Counted from the first letter of the stretch, positions 8,273 through 17,264 are shown. The stretch: DNA of 64,000 bases from Pseudomonadota bacterium (GCA_021787435.1 JAJYLY010000005.1:124001-188000); one strand, 5' to 3'. Made by a program: numbers and translations. Notes: generated from the letters alone by a model not told the origin.

Positions 8273-9713
8273 TTCTTTCATCCATCTTCCCAAGCCTTCC
8301 TCCAAAATCAAGCACCGCGTCGATTAATGCATCGATATCACAAAGCTGAGTGCGGTGGTTGACGATAGCCGCGCGTATCGCAAGCCGCCCCTTGATCGTC
8401 GTGGTAGAAGGCGCTGCTATGCCTGACTCCTGAAGAGCCACGACAATGTCCGCGTTGATCTGATCGCTTCCGCGATAACAGAAACACACGATATTCAATG
8501 CCACCGGGGCTAACAATTCAAGCATGGGAGTGGCTTCAATGCGCTGCTTGAGGTGCTGAGCCAGCGCGCAAGTATTCGAAATCACGCGCCCCAGTTTTTC
8601 CGTGCCATACACCATAAGCGTGAACCAGGTTTTCAGCGCCTTGAAACTCCGCGACAGATCCGGGCCAAAATCACAGGGCCAGGGAGAGCCTGCTGCCATA
8701 CCGCGCATCCCACGCTGCAAATACGCAGCAGGCGAGACGAAGGCACTGCGGTGCAGCTCGCCGTCCTTCACCAGCACAAACCCTGCATCGTAAGGTACCT
8801 GCCCCCACTTGTGAAAATCAAAGGCGATGGAATCAGCGCGCTCTATGCCTTTAAGCAAGGCTGCGATATCCGCCGACAACATGCCCAGTGCGCCATAAGC
8901 ACCGTCCACATGCAGCCACAGGCTACGGCGTTTTGCGATATCGGCAATGTCATTCAACGGGTCGATCGCGCCGACATCCACCGTGCCTGCGGTGGCTACG
9001 ATCATGAATGGCTTAAGTCCTGCCGCCCTATCCTGTTCAATCGCCGCATCAAGCGCTTTCACGTCCATCCGGTAGTTTTCATCTTGCGCCACCTTTCGCA
9101 GCGCGGCAGTTCCCAAACCTGCCATATCAAGCGCTTGGGCGATGCTGACATGCGCACTGGCCGAGGCATACACGACAAGGCCATGATCTGAAGGCAAGCC
9201 CGTCTCTCGCACAGCTACGCCCAACAAAGCTGTGCGTGCAACCACCACGCTGATAAAGTTGGCCATGGAAGTGCCCGTCACAAACAGGCCGCTGGCCGTA
9301 TCGGGAAATGCAAACAATTCACGCACCCAGCGCAACAACTGCCGCTCGACTTCCACCGGAATCTGCTCGCGCCCCCCAACATTGGCGTTAAGCCCTGCCG
9401 CAAGCATCTCTGCCATCATGCCGACCGGCGTGCCTGCCCCATGCACCCAACCCATGAAACCGGGATGCGCATTGCCTATCGCATAGGGCAGCACATCCTG
9501 CATGAAAATCGCATGCGCAGCCGCCAGATCGCCGGCACTTTTCGGCACAGGCTGCTGAAATACGCCACGAACCTCAGGTGGTATCGTTTGCCAGACGGGT
9601 CTGTTGCGCAATTTCTCAGTGTAATCGAGTATGTCATCGAGCATGCGATGACTCTGTAGTCGAAAACCCTGCCAGTCTTCAGGATCCAACGTCTCCCCGA
9701 ATGTTTCCAACAT
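8265..9713 (-). CDS. PLP-dependent group II-type amino acid decarboxylase (first gene of the cassette)
   Basis: The 482-residue product matches the glutamate/tyrosine/aromatic amino acid decarboxylase family. It has NAHPGFMGWVHGAGTP (about 81-96), an aromatic-stacking His (H188, 'ASASAHVSIAQAL'), Asp270 in LHVDGAYGAL and the PLP lysine K302 in DFHKWGQVPYDAG. These residues suggest an active enzyme that decarboxylates an amino acid to an amine. The substrate is unknown. The start at 9713 is supported by GGAGAG five bases upstream; the frame is open to 9749. It is divergent from flgM and begins an overlapping three-gene unit. Confidence 0.85.
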   Translation of the reverse strand: MLETFGETLDPEDWQGFRLQSHRMLDDILDYTEKLRNRPVWQTIPPEVRGVFQQPVPKSAGDLAAAHAIFMQDVLPYAIGNAHPGFMGWVHGAGTPVGMMAEMLAAGLNANVGGREQIPVEVERQLLRWVRELFAFPDTASGLFVTGTSMANFISVVVARTALLGVAVRETGLPSDHGLVVYASASAHVSIAQALDMAGLGTAALRKVAQDENYRMDVKALDAAIEQDRAAGLKPFMIVATAGTVDVGAIDPLNDIADIAKRRSLWLHVDGAYGALGMLSADIAALLKGIERADSIAFDFHKWGQVPYDAGFVLVKDGELHRSAFVSPAAYLQRGMRGMAAGSPWPCDFGPDLSRSFKALKTWFTLMVYGTEKLGRVISNTCALAQHLKQRIEATPMLELLAPVALNIVCFCYRGSDQINADIVVALQESGIAAPSTTTIKGRLAIRAAIVNHRTQLCDIDALIDAVLDFGGRLGKMDERNE

Positions 9714-9812
9714 ATTCTCTCCACGAATCCTTAGCCCGAAGATTAACACACCGCACCTTTCCTGTTGTCGAGAACAGCGTGCAAAATGGGTTCTTATTCG
9801 TCAGCCTCTGTT

Positions 9813-9841
9813 AAAATAAAAGCTTGAACAAATAATGCCAA
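9813..9841 (-). promoter_or_regulatory. Possible sigma-70 promoter for the PLP/ATP-grasp cassette
   Basis: On the minus strand TTGGCA (9836-9841) and TATTTT (9813-9818) are separated by 17 bases. They lie about 100 bases upstream of the decarboxylase start. The -35 element lies within 15 bases of the divergent sigma-28 promoter of flgM. The two transcription units could therefore interfere with or influence each other. The call rests only on hexamer similarity and spacing. Confidence 0.4.
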
Positions 9842-9848
9842 ATAATGC

Positions 9849-9875
9849 TAAAGTTTCCTCAATACTTTCCGATAT
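9849..9875 (+). promoter_or_regulatory. Sigma-28 (FliA) promoter upstream of flgM
   Basis: TAAAGTTT (9849-9856), an 11-base spacer and TCCGATAT (9868-9875) match the sigma-28 consensus TAAAGTTT-N11-GCCGATAA at almost every position. It lies 44 bases upstream of the flgM start. flgM is commonly expressed from a FliA promoter, and FliA is encoded in this window. Confidence 0.8.
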
Positions 9876-9918
9876 AGTTAGCAACGTCCCGAATAATCGC
9901 CAGAGCAAGAGGTTCATC

Positions 9919-10218
9919 ATGAAAATCGAAAAGCCATCCAATACACCCGGCACCGGCGTGCCTAACATTGGAACTGCGCGCGCAGCGAAGACTAGCCCGG
10001 CGCCGCAACAGTCTGGCACCAGCGTCTCGCTGGGTTCGACTGCGGCTCAGCTTGGCGGCATGCAGACGAGCATGGCGAATACGCCCGTCGTGGATGCAAA
10101 CAAGGTCGCTCAAATCAAGCAGGCCATCAGCAATGGCAGTTTCAGGGTCAATTCGGGCGTTGTCGCAGATCGCCTGATTCAGTCCGTGCATGACCTGATC
10201 AAAAACAGTCAGGCATGA
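9919..10218 (+). CDS. flgM: Anti-sigma-28 factor FlgM
   Basis: FlgM holds FliA inactive until the hook is complete and is then exported. The 99-residue protein starts MKIEKPSNTPGTGVPNIG, a flexible and polar N-terminal half. It ends in the helical sigma-binding region 'VDANKVAQIKQAISNGSFRVNSGVVADRLIQSVHDL', a very clear FlgM signature. I chose 9919 rather than the in-frame ATG at 9835, because the upstream sequence contains the sigma-28 promoter and an AGAGG ribosome site precedes 9919. It overlaps flgN by four bases. Confidence 0.95.
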   Translation: MKIEKPSNTPGTGVPNIGTARAAKTSPAPQQSGTSVSLGSTAAQLGGMQTSMANTPVVDANKVAQIKQAISNGSFRVNSGVVADRLIQSVHDLIKNSQA

Positions 10219-10685
10219 CGCAGCTTGCAAACCTCCTGGCTGCGCTGACGGAGGAGCACACAGCCCTTTCAAATTTTGTCGCCCTCCTGCAACAGGAACA
10301 GAGGATGTTGACGGAAAACAGCATCGATACGCTATTCACGCTCGCAGAACAGAAATCGACACATGCTGCAAACATCAACCAGATTGCACAAACGCGTCAC
10401 CGCCTGCTGCAAGCCTTGATCCCCGAACTTACTGCAGCCCATATACTTGACTGGCTGCAACTCAACAGCAAAGAAGGCCTGAAATTATGGCAGGACATAC
10501 GCCTTCTTGCCGATCAGGCCAGTGAATTAAACCGCATCAATGGCGAACTGATACAGATAAAGCTTCGACACAATCAACAACTGCTCGGGGCATTGAGTCT
10601 TGCGGTCAATCAGGCTAATCTTTATGGTCCAAACGGACAAACCAGCTTTTCGACAGGCACTGGCAGATCGCTCGGCCAGGGTTAG
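10215..10685 (+). CDS. flgN: Flagellar export chaperone FlgN
   Basis: FlgN is the cytoplasmic chaperone for the hook-filament junction proteins FlgK and FlgL. The 156-residue product is all-helical ('LLAALTEEHTALSNFVALLQQEQRML', 'TRHRLLQALIPEL'). It has the typical FlgN leucine/glutamine-rich coiled-coil pattern and length. Translation is probably coupled to flgM through an ATGA overlap. Its stop overlaps the convergent motD stop by four bases, so the two transcripts meet tail to tail with no terminator between them. Confidence 0.88.
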   Translation: MTQLANLLAALTEEHTALSNFVALLQQEQRMLTENSIDTLFTLAEQKSTHAANINQIAQTRHRLLQALIPELTAAHILDWLQLNSKEGLKLWQDIRLLADQASELNRINGELIQIKLRHNQQLLGALSLAVNQANLYGPNGQTSFSTGTGRSLGQG

Positions 10686-11467
10686 TTGACGGTATCCCGC
10701 GCAGGCACTGCGGAATCCTGAGAATTCTGATTGCTCCGGTCAAACTGCGGTGACAGTATCGTAATCGAAACCCGTCGATTCTGAGCGCGATGATCTGGCG
10801 TATCATTGGGCACGATGGGCTGGTTCGCCGCCATACCGACCGCCGTCATGCGCTTTTCAGGCACACCGAATGCAGCCAGTGTCCTGACCACGCTGCCGGC
10901 ACGCCCCGAAGACAATTCCCAGTTGGAGGGAAACTGCGCATTCTTGATCGGCACATTGTCCGTATGCCCTTCCACTTCGACGGACCGATTCTCCTGTTTC
11001 AACACCTCAGCCAGCTTCTGCAGCGTTTCCTTTGCATTGCCCTGCAACTTATCATCGCCCTCACCGAACAGGGCGCTGGCACGGATGTCGATCTCCACGC
11101 CGCGCGCGGTTTGATGTATGCCGACGAGTCCTTGGGCAATCTGCGATTCCATCGCTTTTTGGAAACTCTCGTCCACAGCCTTCATCTGCTCCCTTATCTT
11201 GCGCTGCTGTGCTGCCAAACGCGCATCCCGCGTATTCACCAGTGCTTTCAATGACGGTTGATTGGCGATGGCAGGTGATGAATTGGCGCGCTGACTGAAG
11301 GCTACGCTCAGCGAATTGCTGAAGCTTTTGTATTTTTCCTCATTGACTGAGGAAATCGCATACATCACCACGAAGAAGGCAAACAGCAGCGTGACAAAGT
11401 CAGCATAGGAGATCAACCAGCGATCGTGATTATCGTGCTCTTCCCGTTTGCGTCGGATCACCATCAT
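10682..11467 (-). CDS. motD: Flagellar motor stator protein MotD (second MotB-type)
   Basis: MotD is the peptidoglycan-anchoring stator subunit of the second motor set (MotCD). The 261-residue protein has a cytoplasmic start (MMVIRRKREEHDNHDRW). One membrane helix follows with the proton-carrying aspartate motif 'WLISYADFVTLLFAFFVVMYAISS'. It ends in a C-terminal OmpA-like domain ('SVEVEGHTDNVPIKNAQFPSNWELSSGRA', 'RMTAVGMAANQPIVPNDTPDHRAQNRRVSI'). The gene starts on the motC stop codon (overlapping ATGATG). In pseudomonads motCD likewise lies near fliA and fleN. A separate motAB pair is encoded at 30,730-32,626. Confidence 0.92.
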   Translation of the reverse strand: MMVIRRKREEHDNHDRWLISYADFVTLLFAFFVVMYAISSVNEEKYKSFSNSLSVAFSQRANSSPAIANQPSLKALVNTRDARLAAQQRKIREQMKAVDESFQKAMESQIAQGLVGIHQTARGVEIDIRASALFGEGDDKLQGNAKETLQKLAEVLKQENRSVEVEGHTDNVPIKNAQFPSNWELSSGRAGSVVRTLAAFGVPEKRMTAVGMAANQPIVPNDTPDHRAQNRRVSITILSPQFDRSNQNSQDSAVPARDTVN

Positions 11468-12210
11468 TGATCCAGGTAACTTTGCAATTTAAATTCGATG
11501 TAGCGGGGATTCTCACCGTTTGCAATCGAACCAAGCCCATCGAGTATCATACTGCGCAATTGCGTCTGCTGCATTATGATACCCTTCAACTTGTTGGCGA
11601 CCGGCAGGAAGAAAAGATTTGCAAACGCCACGCCGTAAATGGTTGCGACAAAGGCAACTGCAATTCCGCCGCCAAGTTTGCTAGGTTCAGACAGATTCTG
11701 CATCACATGCATCAATCCCAACACAGCGCCGATAATGCCTATGGTGGGTGAATAGCCTGCAGCTGCCTCCCATACTCTTGCCGACTGCCAGCGCAACTGC
11801 TCCCACGAGTTTATGTCGATTTCCAGTACTTCGCGGATTTTCTCCGCGCTATGGCCATCCACCAGCAACTGCACGCCTTTTCTCAGAAAAGGATCGGCGA
11901 TATCCGGAATATACTGTTCTAACGCCAGCATCCCATCCTTGCGCGCCAGCGCCCCCCATGAAGTCAATTGATCAATCGATTCAAGACCTGAAAGTTTGGG
12001 TGAGACAAACGCCCAACTGGTCATTTCGACGGCCATCAAGAAAGTTTTTCTTGAACTTTGCACCATCACCGCACCCAGCGTGCCGAAAAAAACGATCAGA
12101 AAAGCGGTTCCCTGAAACAGAATGGAAAGATTGCTCCCCTCTATGACTTGCGAAAGCAAAATGCCAGTCAAGGCAACCAGCAAACCCAACAGGGTCAATC
12201 TATCCATCAA
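11464..12210 (-). CDS. motC: Flagellar motor stator protein MotC (second MotA-type)
   Basis: MotC is the MotA-like ring subunit that couples ion flow to rotor torque. The 248-residue product has four predicted membrane helices. The first is 'LTLLGLLVALTGILLSQVIEG' and the last pair is near 'GYSPTIGIIGAVLGLMHVMQ' and 'GGGIAVAFVATIYGVAFANLFFLPV'. A cytoplasmic loop carries charged torque residues ('FLRKGVQLLVDGHSAEKIREVLEIDI'). It overlaps fliA upstream and motD downstream by four bases each, so it is translationally coupled on both sides. Confidence 0.93.
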   Translation of the reverse strand: MMDRLTLLGLLVALTGILLSQVIEGSNLSILFQGTAFLIVFFGTLGAVMVQSSRKTFLMAVEMTSWAFVSPKLSGLESIDQLTSWGALARKDGMLALEQYIPDIADPFLRKGVQLLVDGHSAEKIREVLEIDINSWEQLRWQSARVWEAAAGYSPTIGIIGAVLGLMHVMQNLSEPSKLGGGIAVAFVATIYGVAFANLFFLPVANKLKGIIMQQTQLRSMILDGLGSIANGENPRYIEFKLQSYLDQ

Positions 12211-12917
12211 TAACCTTTCAATGCAGCGCGCAGGCGCGCCACAGCCTGACTGTGCAACTGAGAAATGCGTGACTCGCTGACTCCGAATACCTCGCCGACT
12301 TCGCGCAAATTCATTTCCTGCTCATAGATCATACCCATCAGCATGCGCTCGCGTTCAGGCAAAAGATCGATCGCCCGGATCAGTTCAGCCTTGAAACGCT
12401 CATCCTGGAGCAATGCCTGCGGATCGCAATCGTTGGAAAATTCGAATCGTTCGAAGAAATCATCGTGATCTTCGTCTTGGAAGTCCTCGTAGTAGATCAG
12501 TTGCGCGCCACGTGCCTCCTGCAACATCTGCTGATATTCAGCTAGGCTGACACCCAGTTCGCGGGCGATCTCGGTTTCGTTCGCGGCGCGGCCGAGCTTT
12601 TGCTGCAAACGGCTGACTGACAATTCGATGCGTCGCATATCGCGCCGCAAACCGCGCGGCAACCAATCCGCACTGCGCAACTCATCCAGCATCGCTCCGC
12701 GTATGCGCTGCGTTGCATAAGTCTCAAACTGGGCGCCGTGTATCTCGTCGTAACGGTTTGCCGCATCCAGCAACCCCATCATGCCGGCCTGAATGATGTC
12801 GTCGATCTGCACACTATAGGGTAACCGGCTCATCATTTGGTGAGCCAGACGCTTTACCATCGGGGCATAATCCCGCATGCACTGATCTTTATCCTGCAAT
12901 CCAGATGCGTTATACAT
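12207..12917 (-). CDS. fliA: Flagellar sigma factor FliA (sigma-28)
   Basis: FliA directs late flagellar and chemotaxis transcription. The 236-residue protein contains region 2 ('YAPMVKRLAHQMMSRLPYSVQIDDIIQAGMMGLLDAANRYDE', 'FETYATQRIRGAMLDELRSADWLPR'). It also has region 3, and region 4 with a helix-turn-helix ('MNLREVGEVFGVSESRISQLHSQAVARLR'). The gene precedes motC with a four-base overlap and follows flhG. Its partner FlgM is encoded nearby, and at least two promoters in this window match its consensus. Confidence 0.97.
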   Translation of the reverse strand: MYNASGLQDKDQCMRDYAPMVKRLAHQMMSRLPYSVQIDDIIQAGMMGLLDAANRYDEIHGAQFETYATQRIRGAMLDELRSADWLPRGLRRDMRRIELSVSRLQQKLGRAANETEIARELGVSLAEYQQMLQEARGAQLIYYEDFQDEDHDDFFERFEFSNDCDPQALLQDERFKAELIRAIDLLPERERMLMGMIYEQEMNLREVGEVFGVSESRISQLHSQAVARLRAALKGY

Positions 12918-12989
12918 AGTTGCTATTCATAAATCGTAGATCAATTTATATCCAGATCGCATTGTCCGGCAAATGAGTGCGGCTCACAA

Positions 12990-13916
12990 CTACGCCGGCT
13001 GCTGGCACTTTAACTGCCCGATCAGATTTTTCATCATTTGCGCGATGCCGCCTCGCATTCCCTCCTGCTGCATCGTCATGTTCAACACGCTTTGCGATAG
13101 CGCCATGCAGGATTTGGCAGAGGCGGCAGCAGGGAAAGCCTCCACCACGGCCCGGCCCAATTGCGTCGAACGCTTCCATTTATCATCTTTAGGAATGTAA
13201 CCCATATACTCAAGCCGAGCAGCAAGTTTCATTCTCGCCACTTTTTCAATATTCCCGAACACCAGCCTTGCCGTCTGTTCATCGGCAACCTTGTTCACCA
13301 CGATTTCGAAACGCAACCTAGCATTCTCCAGCGCAAGCCGCTTGATCAGCGCATAGCTCTGCGTGATGCCATTCGAGGTCGCATCCATCACCACCAGCAA
13401 CCTGACGCCTGATGCCTGGCCGGATGAGACAACCTTCGGTTCTTCCAGCATCGCCGCATCGATCAGCATCACATCCACTCCATTCCCCGCTTCAAGCAAA
13501 ATGCTTTCTAGGCGCTGCTGCTCGGATGCATTCAACTTTGGTAACGCGCGCATCAATTTTGCCATGGGTAAAATTGCACACCCATTAGCGCTGATGACCG
13601 CATCCACAAGCTGGCAACGTCTTTGTATCACATCCAACAGATCATATCGCACGAGCAATCCCAGACTGTCCGTCAGGTTATTCGGCGCGGGGTTTTCATC
13701 CAGTATCAGCACATCACGACCTGCACTGCTCAAGGCTGTGGCCATATTGAGCGTCACGCTGCTGCGTCCAACACCCCGTTTTCCAGCCACCAGCGTGATG
13801 ATTTGGCTTTGGTTGCACACCAGCAAACGGCGCAAGCCTTCAGCCTGATCATCCACACCCAGCCTCCGCGATACCGTTTTCCCAGATACTGCCAGCGTTT
13901 CGACATCAAAGTGCAC
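12990..13916 (-). CDS. flhG: MinD-like ATPase FlhG (FleN), flagellar number regulator
   Basis: FlhG/FleN is a ParA/MinD-family ATPase that limits flagellar number and opposes FlhF. The 308-residue product has the deviant Walker A 'VAGKRGVGRSSVTLN', Walker-type 'DVLILDENPAPNNLTDSLGL' and 'GVDVMLIDAAM'. The N terminus 'VDDQAEGLRRLL' resembles the FlhG DQAxxLR motif that contacts FlhF. The very C terminus is somewhat divergent and Lys/Gln-rich, without an obvious MinD-type amphipathic helix. It overlaps flhF by 11 bases and precedes fliA. Confidence 0.9.
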   Translation of the reverse strand: MHFDVETLAVSGKTVSRRLGVDDQAEGLRRLLVCNQSQIITLVAGKRGVGRSSVTLNMATALSSAGRDVLILDENPAPNNLTDSLGLLVRYDLLDVIQRRCQLVDAVISANGCAILPMAKLMRALPKLNASEQQRLESILLEAGNGVDVMLIDAAMLEEPKVVSSGQASGVRLLVVMDATSNGITQSYALIKRLALENARLRFEIVVNKVADEQTARLVFGNIEKVARMKLAARLEYMGYIPKDDKWKRSTQLGRAVVEAFPAAASAKSCMALSQSVLNMTMQQEGMRGGIAQMMKNLIGQLKCQQPA

Positions 13917-15186
13917 AGTACACCTCGCTATTCACGCCAGCCATGACCAGCGGAAAGTCCATCTCATCAAGAGCATATGGCGATTTCTCTTCCACCGGCT
14001 TGAACGCACGGTGCAACAATACATCGATATTGACCGGATGCAGATCTTCCGGCACCCGCTGCCCGTTTGCCATAAAGCACATCATCAGACGGTGGCGCAC
14101 CACCACATCGAGCAATGCGCCAAGATTGACTGCCTCATCGAGCTTGGTCGCAATGCAGCCTATCACCTTGCTGTTGTGATACATGCGCACCACGTCTTCC
14201 AAAGTATCCCCGCTGCTGGTTGCATTAAGCACCAGCAAACGCGCAACATCCGCCTCGTCAAACATTTCATTCTGTTCTGACACACGCTCGTCGCGCTGCC
14301 CCATGCCTACCGTATCGATCAGCACCAGATGTTTGTGGCGTAATGCGGCAAGCGTCAGGCGCAAATCATCAGCCCCCTTCACCGCATGCACCGTCACGCC
14401 CAGGATCTTGCCGTAAATCTTGAGCTGTTCGTAAGCGCCTATGCGGTAGCTATCCGTGGTCAGCAGCGCAACTTTATCTGCGCCATAACGCACTACCGCG
14501 CGCGCTGCAAGCTTAGCAGTCGTTGTCGTCTTCCCGACACCGGTAGGCCCTATCAGCGCATAAGAACCTCCTTTTGAAACGATGTCATCGTCGGCTTTCG
14601 CAACGCGCACATTGCGCTTTAACACCTGCTTTATCCAAAGCTCGCCCTTCTCGTCGCCGCAAGGCAATTTGTCCATCAACTGGCGGGCAAGCAACGTGCT
14701 GAAGCCGGCATTGAGCATGCGGCGCAACAGGGTTGCACGCTGCGGGTCACGCTGTTGCACATTGTTCCAGGACAGGGTCTCAATCTGCTTTTGCAACTTG
14801 CTGTGCATGGACTTTATCTCGCCAAGCAGCAATGATTCCGGAGGCCGGTCCTCATTCCTTTGAACAGGCTTTACTATCGGCTTTTCGATGACAGGCTTTA
14901 CCTGTTCGGCCGTCTGCGCTGCTATATTTTCAAACAGCACATTCTCGACCGACAGTTTCTCAACTGCGCGCGCTACCCTTTGAGGTGCATAATTGGCCTT
15001 GCCAGTCTCAAAACGGCTGACTGCCGAACCTGACAGTTGCGCGACATCCTCGCTGTTCATCGCGACGATCTCGACACCCTGCGAGGTTGCGCGATTCGAC
15101 AGGATGACGGCCTCCTCGCCCAGCTCATTGCGAATTTCCCTTAACGCCTCGCGTGCGGTTGCCGCGATATATTTCCTTATGTTCAT
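13906..15186 (-). CDS. flhF: Signal-recognition-type GTPase FlhF
   Basis: FlhF is an SRP-family GTPase that sets the position of polar flagella. The 426-residue protein has the B domain (about 1-130, 'MNIRKYIAATAREALREIRNELGEEAVILSNR'), an N domain, and a G domain. The G domain shows 'ALIGPTGVGKTTTTAKLAARAV' (P loop), 'VALLTTDSYRIGAYEQLKIYGKILGV', 'HLVLIDTVGMGQRD' and 'GCIATKLDEAVNLGALLDV'. The TKLD nucleotide-specificity motif is intact. The start codon overlaps the flhA stop (ATGA). The presence of FlhF together with FlhDC suggests a polar flagellum under an enteric-type master regulator. Confidence 0.96.
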   Translation of the reverse strand: MNIRKYIAATAREALREIRNELGEEAVILSNRATSQGVEIVAMNSEDVAQLSGSAVSRFETGKANYAPQRVARAVEKLSVENVLFENIAAQTAEQVKPVIEKPIVKPVQRNEDRPPESLLLGEIKSMHSKLQKQIETLSWNNVQQRDPQRATLLRRMLNAGFSTLLARQLMDKLPCGDEKGELWIKQVLKRNVRVAKADDDIVSKGGSYALIGPTGVGKTTTTAKLAARAVVRYGADKVALLTTDSYRIGAYEQLKIYGKILGVTVHAVKGADDLRLTLAALRHKHLVLIDTVGMGQRDERVSEQNEMFDEADVARLLVLNATSSGDTLEDVVRMYHNSKVIGCIATKLDEAVNLGALLDVVVRHRLMMCFMANGQRVPEDLHPVNIDVLLHRAFKPVEEKSPYALDEMDFPLVMAGVNSEVYCAL

Positions 15187-17264
15187 GCATTTCCCCCTAC
15201 CAATGAGGTCACCCTTATGGTCTTAAAGTCCGGTACTTCATCGTGCGAAATCACCCTCAAATTCGGTACTGCGCGTTTCAAAAAACGCGCTAGCAGATCG
15301 CGCAATTGCGCGGGGACCAGCATCACCGTGGGCAGCCCCATTTGTTCCTGACGCGCTACTGCAGCGCGCGACTCATTGAGCACTGTGTCAGCAAGCCCCG
15401 GCTCTATGCCGATGCCGTTCTGGCTTGCCTGTATGGCCTGCATCAATATATGTTCGAGCTCCTTGTCCATGCCGATCACCTGCAATTCCTGCGCGGCGGG
15501 ATAAAACTGCTGCACGATGGCAGGGCCCAGCGCCACGCGCACCAGCGAAGTCAACTGCAAGGCATCCGGTATGCGCTGTGCATTATCTGCAAGTGTTTCC
15601 ACTATGGTGCGCATGTCGCGTATATGCATGCCTTCATCCAACAGATTTTGCAACACTTTCTGAACCGTGCCCAGAGGCAGTGTCTTGGGCACCAGATCTT
15701 CAACCAGCTTGGGAGCAATCTTGGCCAGGTGGTCGAGCAGCTGTTGCACTTCCTGGCGTCCCAGCAATTCAGCCGCACGGGTATTGAGCAGATTGCTTAG
15801 ATGGGTTGCGACTACCGTGCTGGGATCGACCACGGTATAGCCCATGATCTGCGCCTGTTCGCGAAGGCCGGCATCGATCCATACCGCAGGCAGACCGAAG
15901 GCCGGATCGCGAGTTGCCGTGCCTGCAAGCGGGCCTGTCACACTGCCTGGATTGATTGCCAGAAACTGCTGCGGATAGGCTTCCCCGCTGCCGATTTCCA
16001 CACCTTTCAACGTTATGCGATATGCATTGGGACGCAGCTCGAGATTGTCGCGAATATGCACAGGCGGCGGCAAAAACCCGATATCCTGCGTAAATTTTTT
16101 GCGTATCCCCTTGATTCTGCGCAGCAGGTCGCCATCCTGCGCCTTGTCGACTAGCGTGATCAGACGATATCCCACTTCCAGACCGAGCACATCCACCTGC
16201 GCGACATCTTCCCAGCTAGCATCGGCCGCTTCCGCAATCAATGGACCTGCAGCCACTTCCGTCTGTACCTGTGACGCTGCCTGTTCGGATTTTTTCGCCA
16301 GATAATAAGCCAGCCACAACATGCCGAAAGAGAGCAAAAGAAACGGGAAATGCGGCATGCCGGGTATGATGCCCAACAAGCCGACAATCGCGGCAGTCAG
16401 CATGATGATCTGTGGCTGCTTGAACAGTTGCCCAACCATTTGCTCGCCGATGTTTTGCTCTGTGGCCACGCGGCTCACCACGACACCTGCTGCGGTGGAG
16501 ATCACCAGTGCGGGAATCTGTGCCACAAGGCCATCGCCGATCGCAAGCAGGGTGTAATTCTTAGCTGCCGTTGCAATATCCATGTTGTGCTGAAGCACGC
16601 CGACAACCAGGCCGCCGATCAGATTGATGAACATGATGAGTATGCCGGCTACTGCATCGCCCCGCACAAACTTGGAAGCACCGTCCATCGCTCCGTAAAA
16701 GTCCGCCTCCTGGCCGATTTCGGCACGCCTCTGCCGCGCCATATCTTCACCGATCAGACCCGCATTCAGATCCGCATCGATCGCCATCTGTTTGCCCGGC
16801 ATCGCATCCAGCGTGAAGCGTGCGCCAACTTCCGCGATGCGTCCCGCTCCCTTGGTGATGACCATGAAGTTGATCACCACCAATATCGCAAACACCACGA
16901 TACCTACTGCGTAATTGCCTCCCACCAGAAAATGCCCAAAAGAGTCAATTACTTTGCCTGCCGCATCGGGTCCCGTATGGCCTTGCAGCAGCACCACCCG
17001 GGTCGATGCCACGTTCAACGACAGGCGCAGCAAAGTGGTGATCAACAATATGGTAGGAAAGGACAGGAAATCCAGCGCCTTGTGAGTGTTCATGCTGATG
17101 AGCAGCACCATCACGGCCACAGAAATGTTGAAGGTAAACAGAATGTCCAGCAGCATAGGCGGCAATGGCAGCACCATCATCGCCAGTATCATCACGATCA
17201 GCATAGGACCTGCCAAACCGCGCAGCTTCAAGTTCCTTTTAAACAATTCCAATATCTGATTCAT
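15183..17264 (-). CDS. flhA: Flagellar type III export gate protein FlhA
   Basis: FlhA forms the nonameric ring of the flagellar export gate. The protein is about 693 residues. Eight membrane helices occupy the first 330 residues ('LAGPMLIVMILAMMVLPLPPMLLDILFTFNI' onward). They include the FHIPEP-type signature 'RIAEVGARFTLDAMPGKQMAIDADLNAGLI'. A cytoplasmic C domain binds chaperone-substrate complexes. I chose the ATG at 17264 (MNQILELFKRNLKLRG). The frame is open to 17381, but that stretch is made of inverted repeats and resembles no FlhA N terminus; an ATG at 17267 is equivalent. Confidence 0.95.
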   Translation of the reverse strand: MNQILELFKRNLKLRGLAGPMLIVMILAMMVLPLPPMLLDILFTFNISVAVMVLLISMNTHKALDFLSFPTILLITTLLRLSLNVASTRVVLLQGHTGPDAAGKVIDSFGHFLVGGNYAVGIVVFAILVVINFMVITKGAGRIAEVGARFTLDAMPGKQMAIDADLNAGLIGEDMARQRRAEIGQEADFYGAMDGASKFVRGDAVAGILIMFINLIGGLVVGVLQHNMDIATAAKNYTLLAIGDGLVAQIPALVISTAAGVVVSRVATEQNIGEQMVGQLFKQPQIIMLTAAIVGLLGIIPGMPHFPFLLLSFGMLWLAYYLAKKSEQAASQVQTEVAAGPLIAEAADASWEDVAQVDVLGLEVGYRLITLVDKAQDGDLLRRIKGIRKKFTQDIGFLPPPVHIRDNLELRPNAYRITLKGVEIGSGEAYPQQFLAINPGSVTGPLAGTATRDPAFGLPAVWIDAGLREQAQIMGYTVVDPSTVVATHLSNLLNTRAAELLGRQEVQQLLDHLAKIAPKLVEDLVPKTLPLGTVQKVLQNLLDEGMHIRDMRTIVETLADNAQRIPDALQLTSLVRVALGPAIVQQFYPAAQELQVIGMDKELEHILMQAIQASQNGIGIEPGLADTVLNESRAAVARQEQMGLPTVMLVPAQLRDLLARFLKRAVPNLRVISHDEVPDFKTIRVTSLVGGNA

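Noticed and set aside
7073-9713. Methanofuran or pearlin-type pathway assigned to the three-gene cassette
   Set aside because: A tyrosine decarboxylase plus ATP-grasp pairing invites it, but no other pathway genes are present and the third gene does not fit. I kept the function as unknown.
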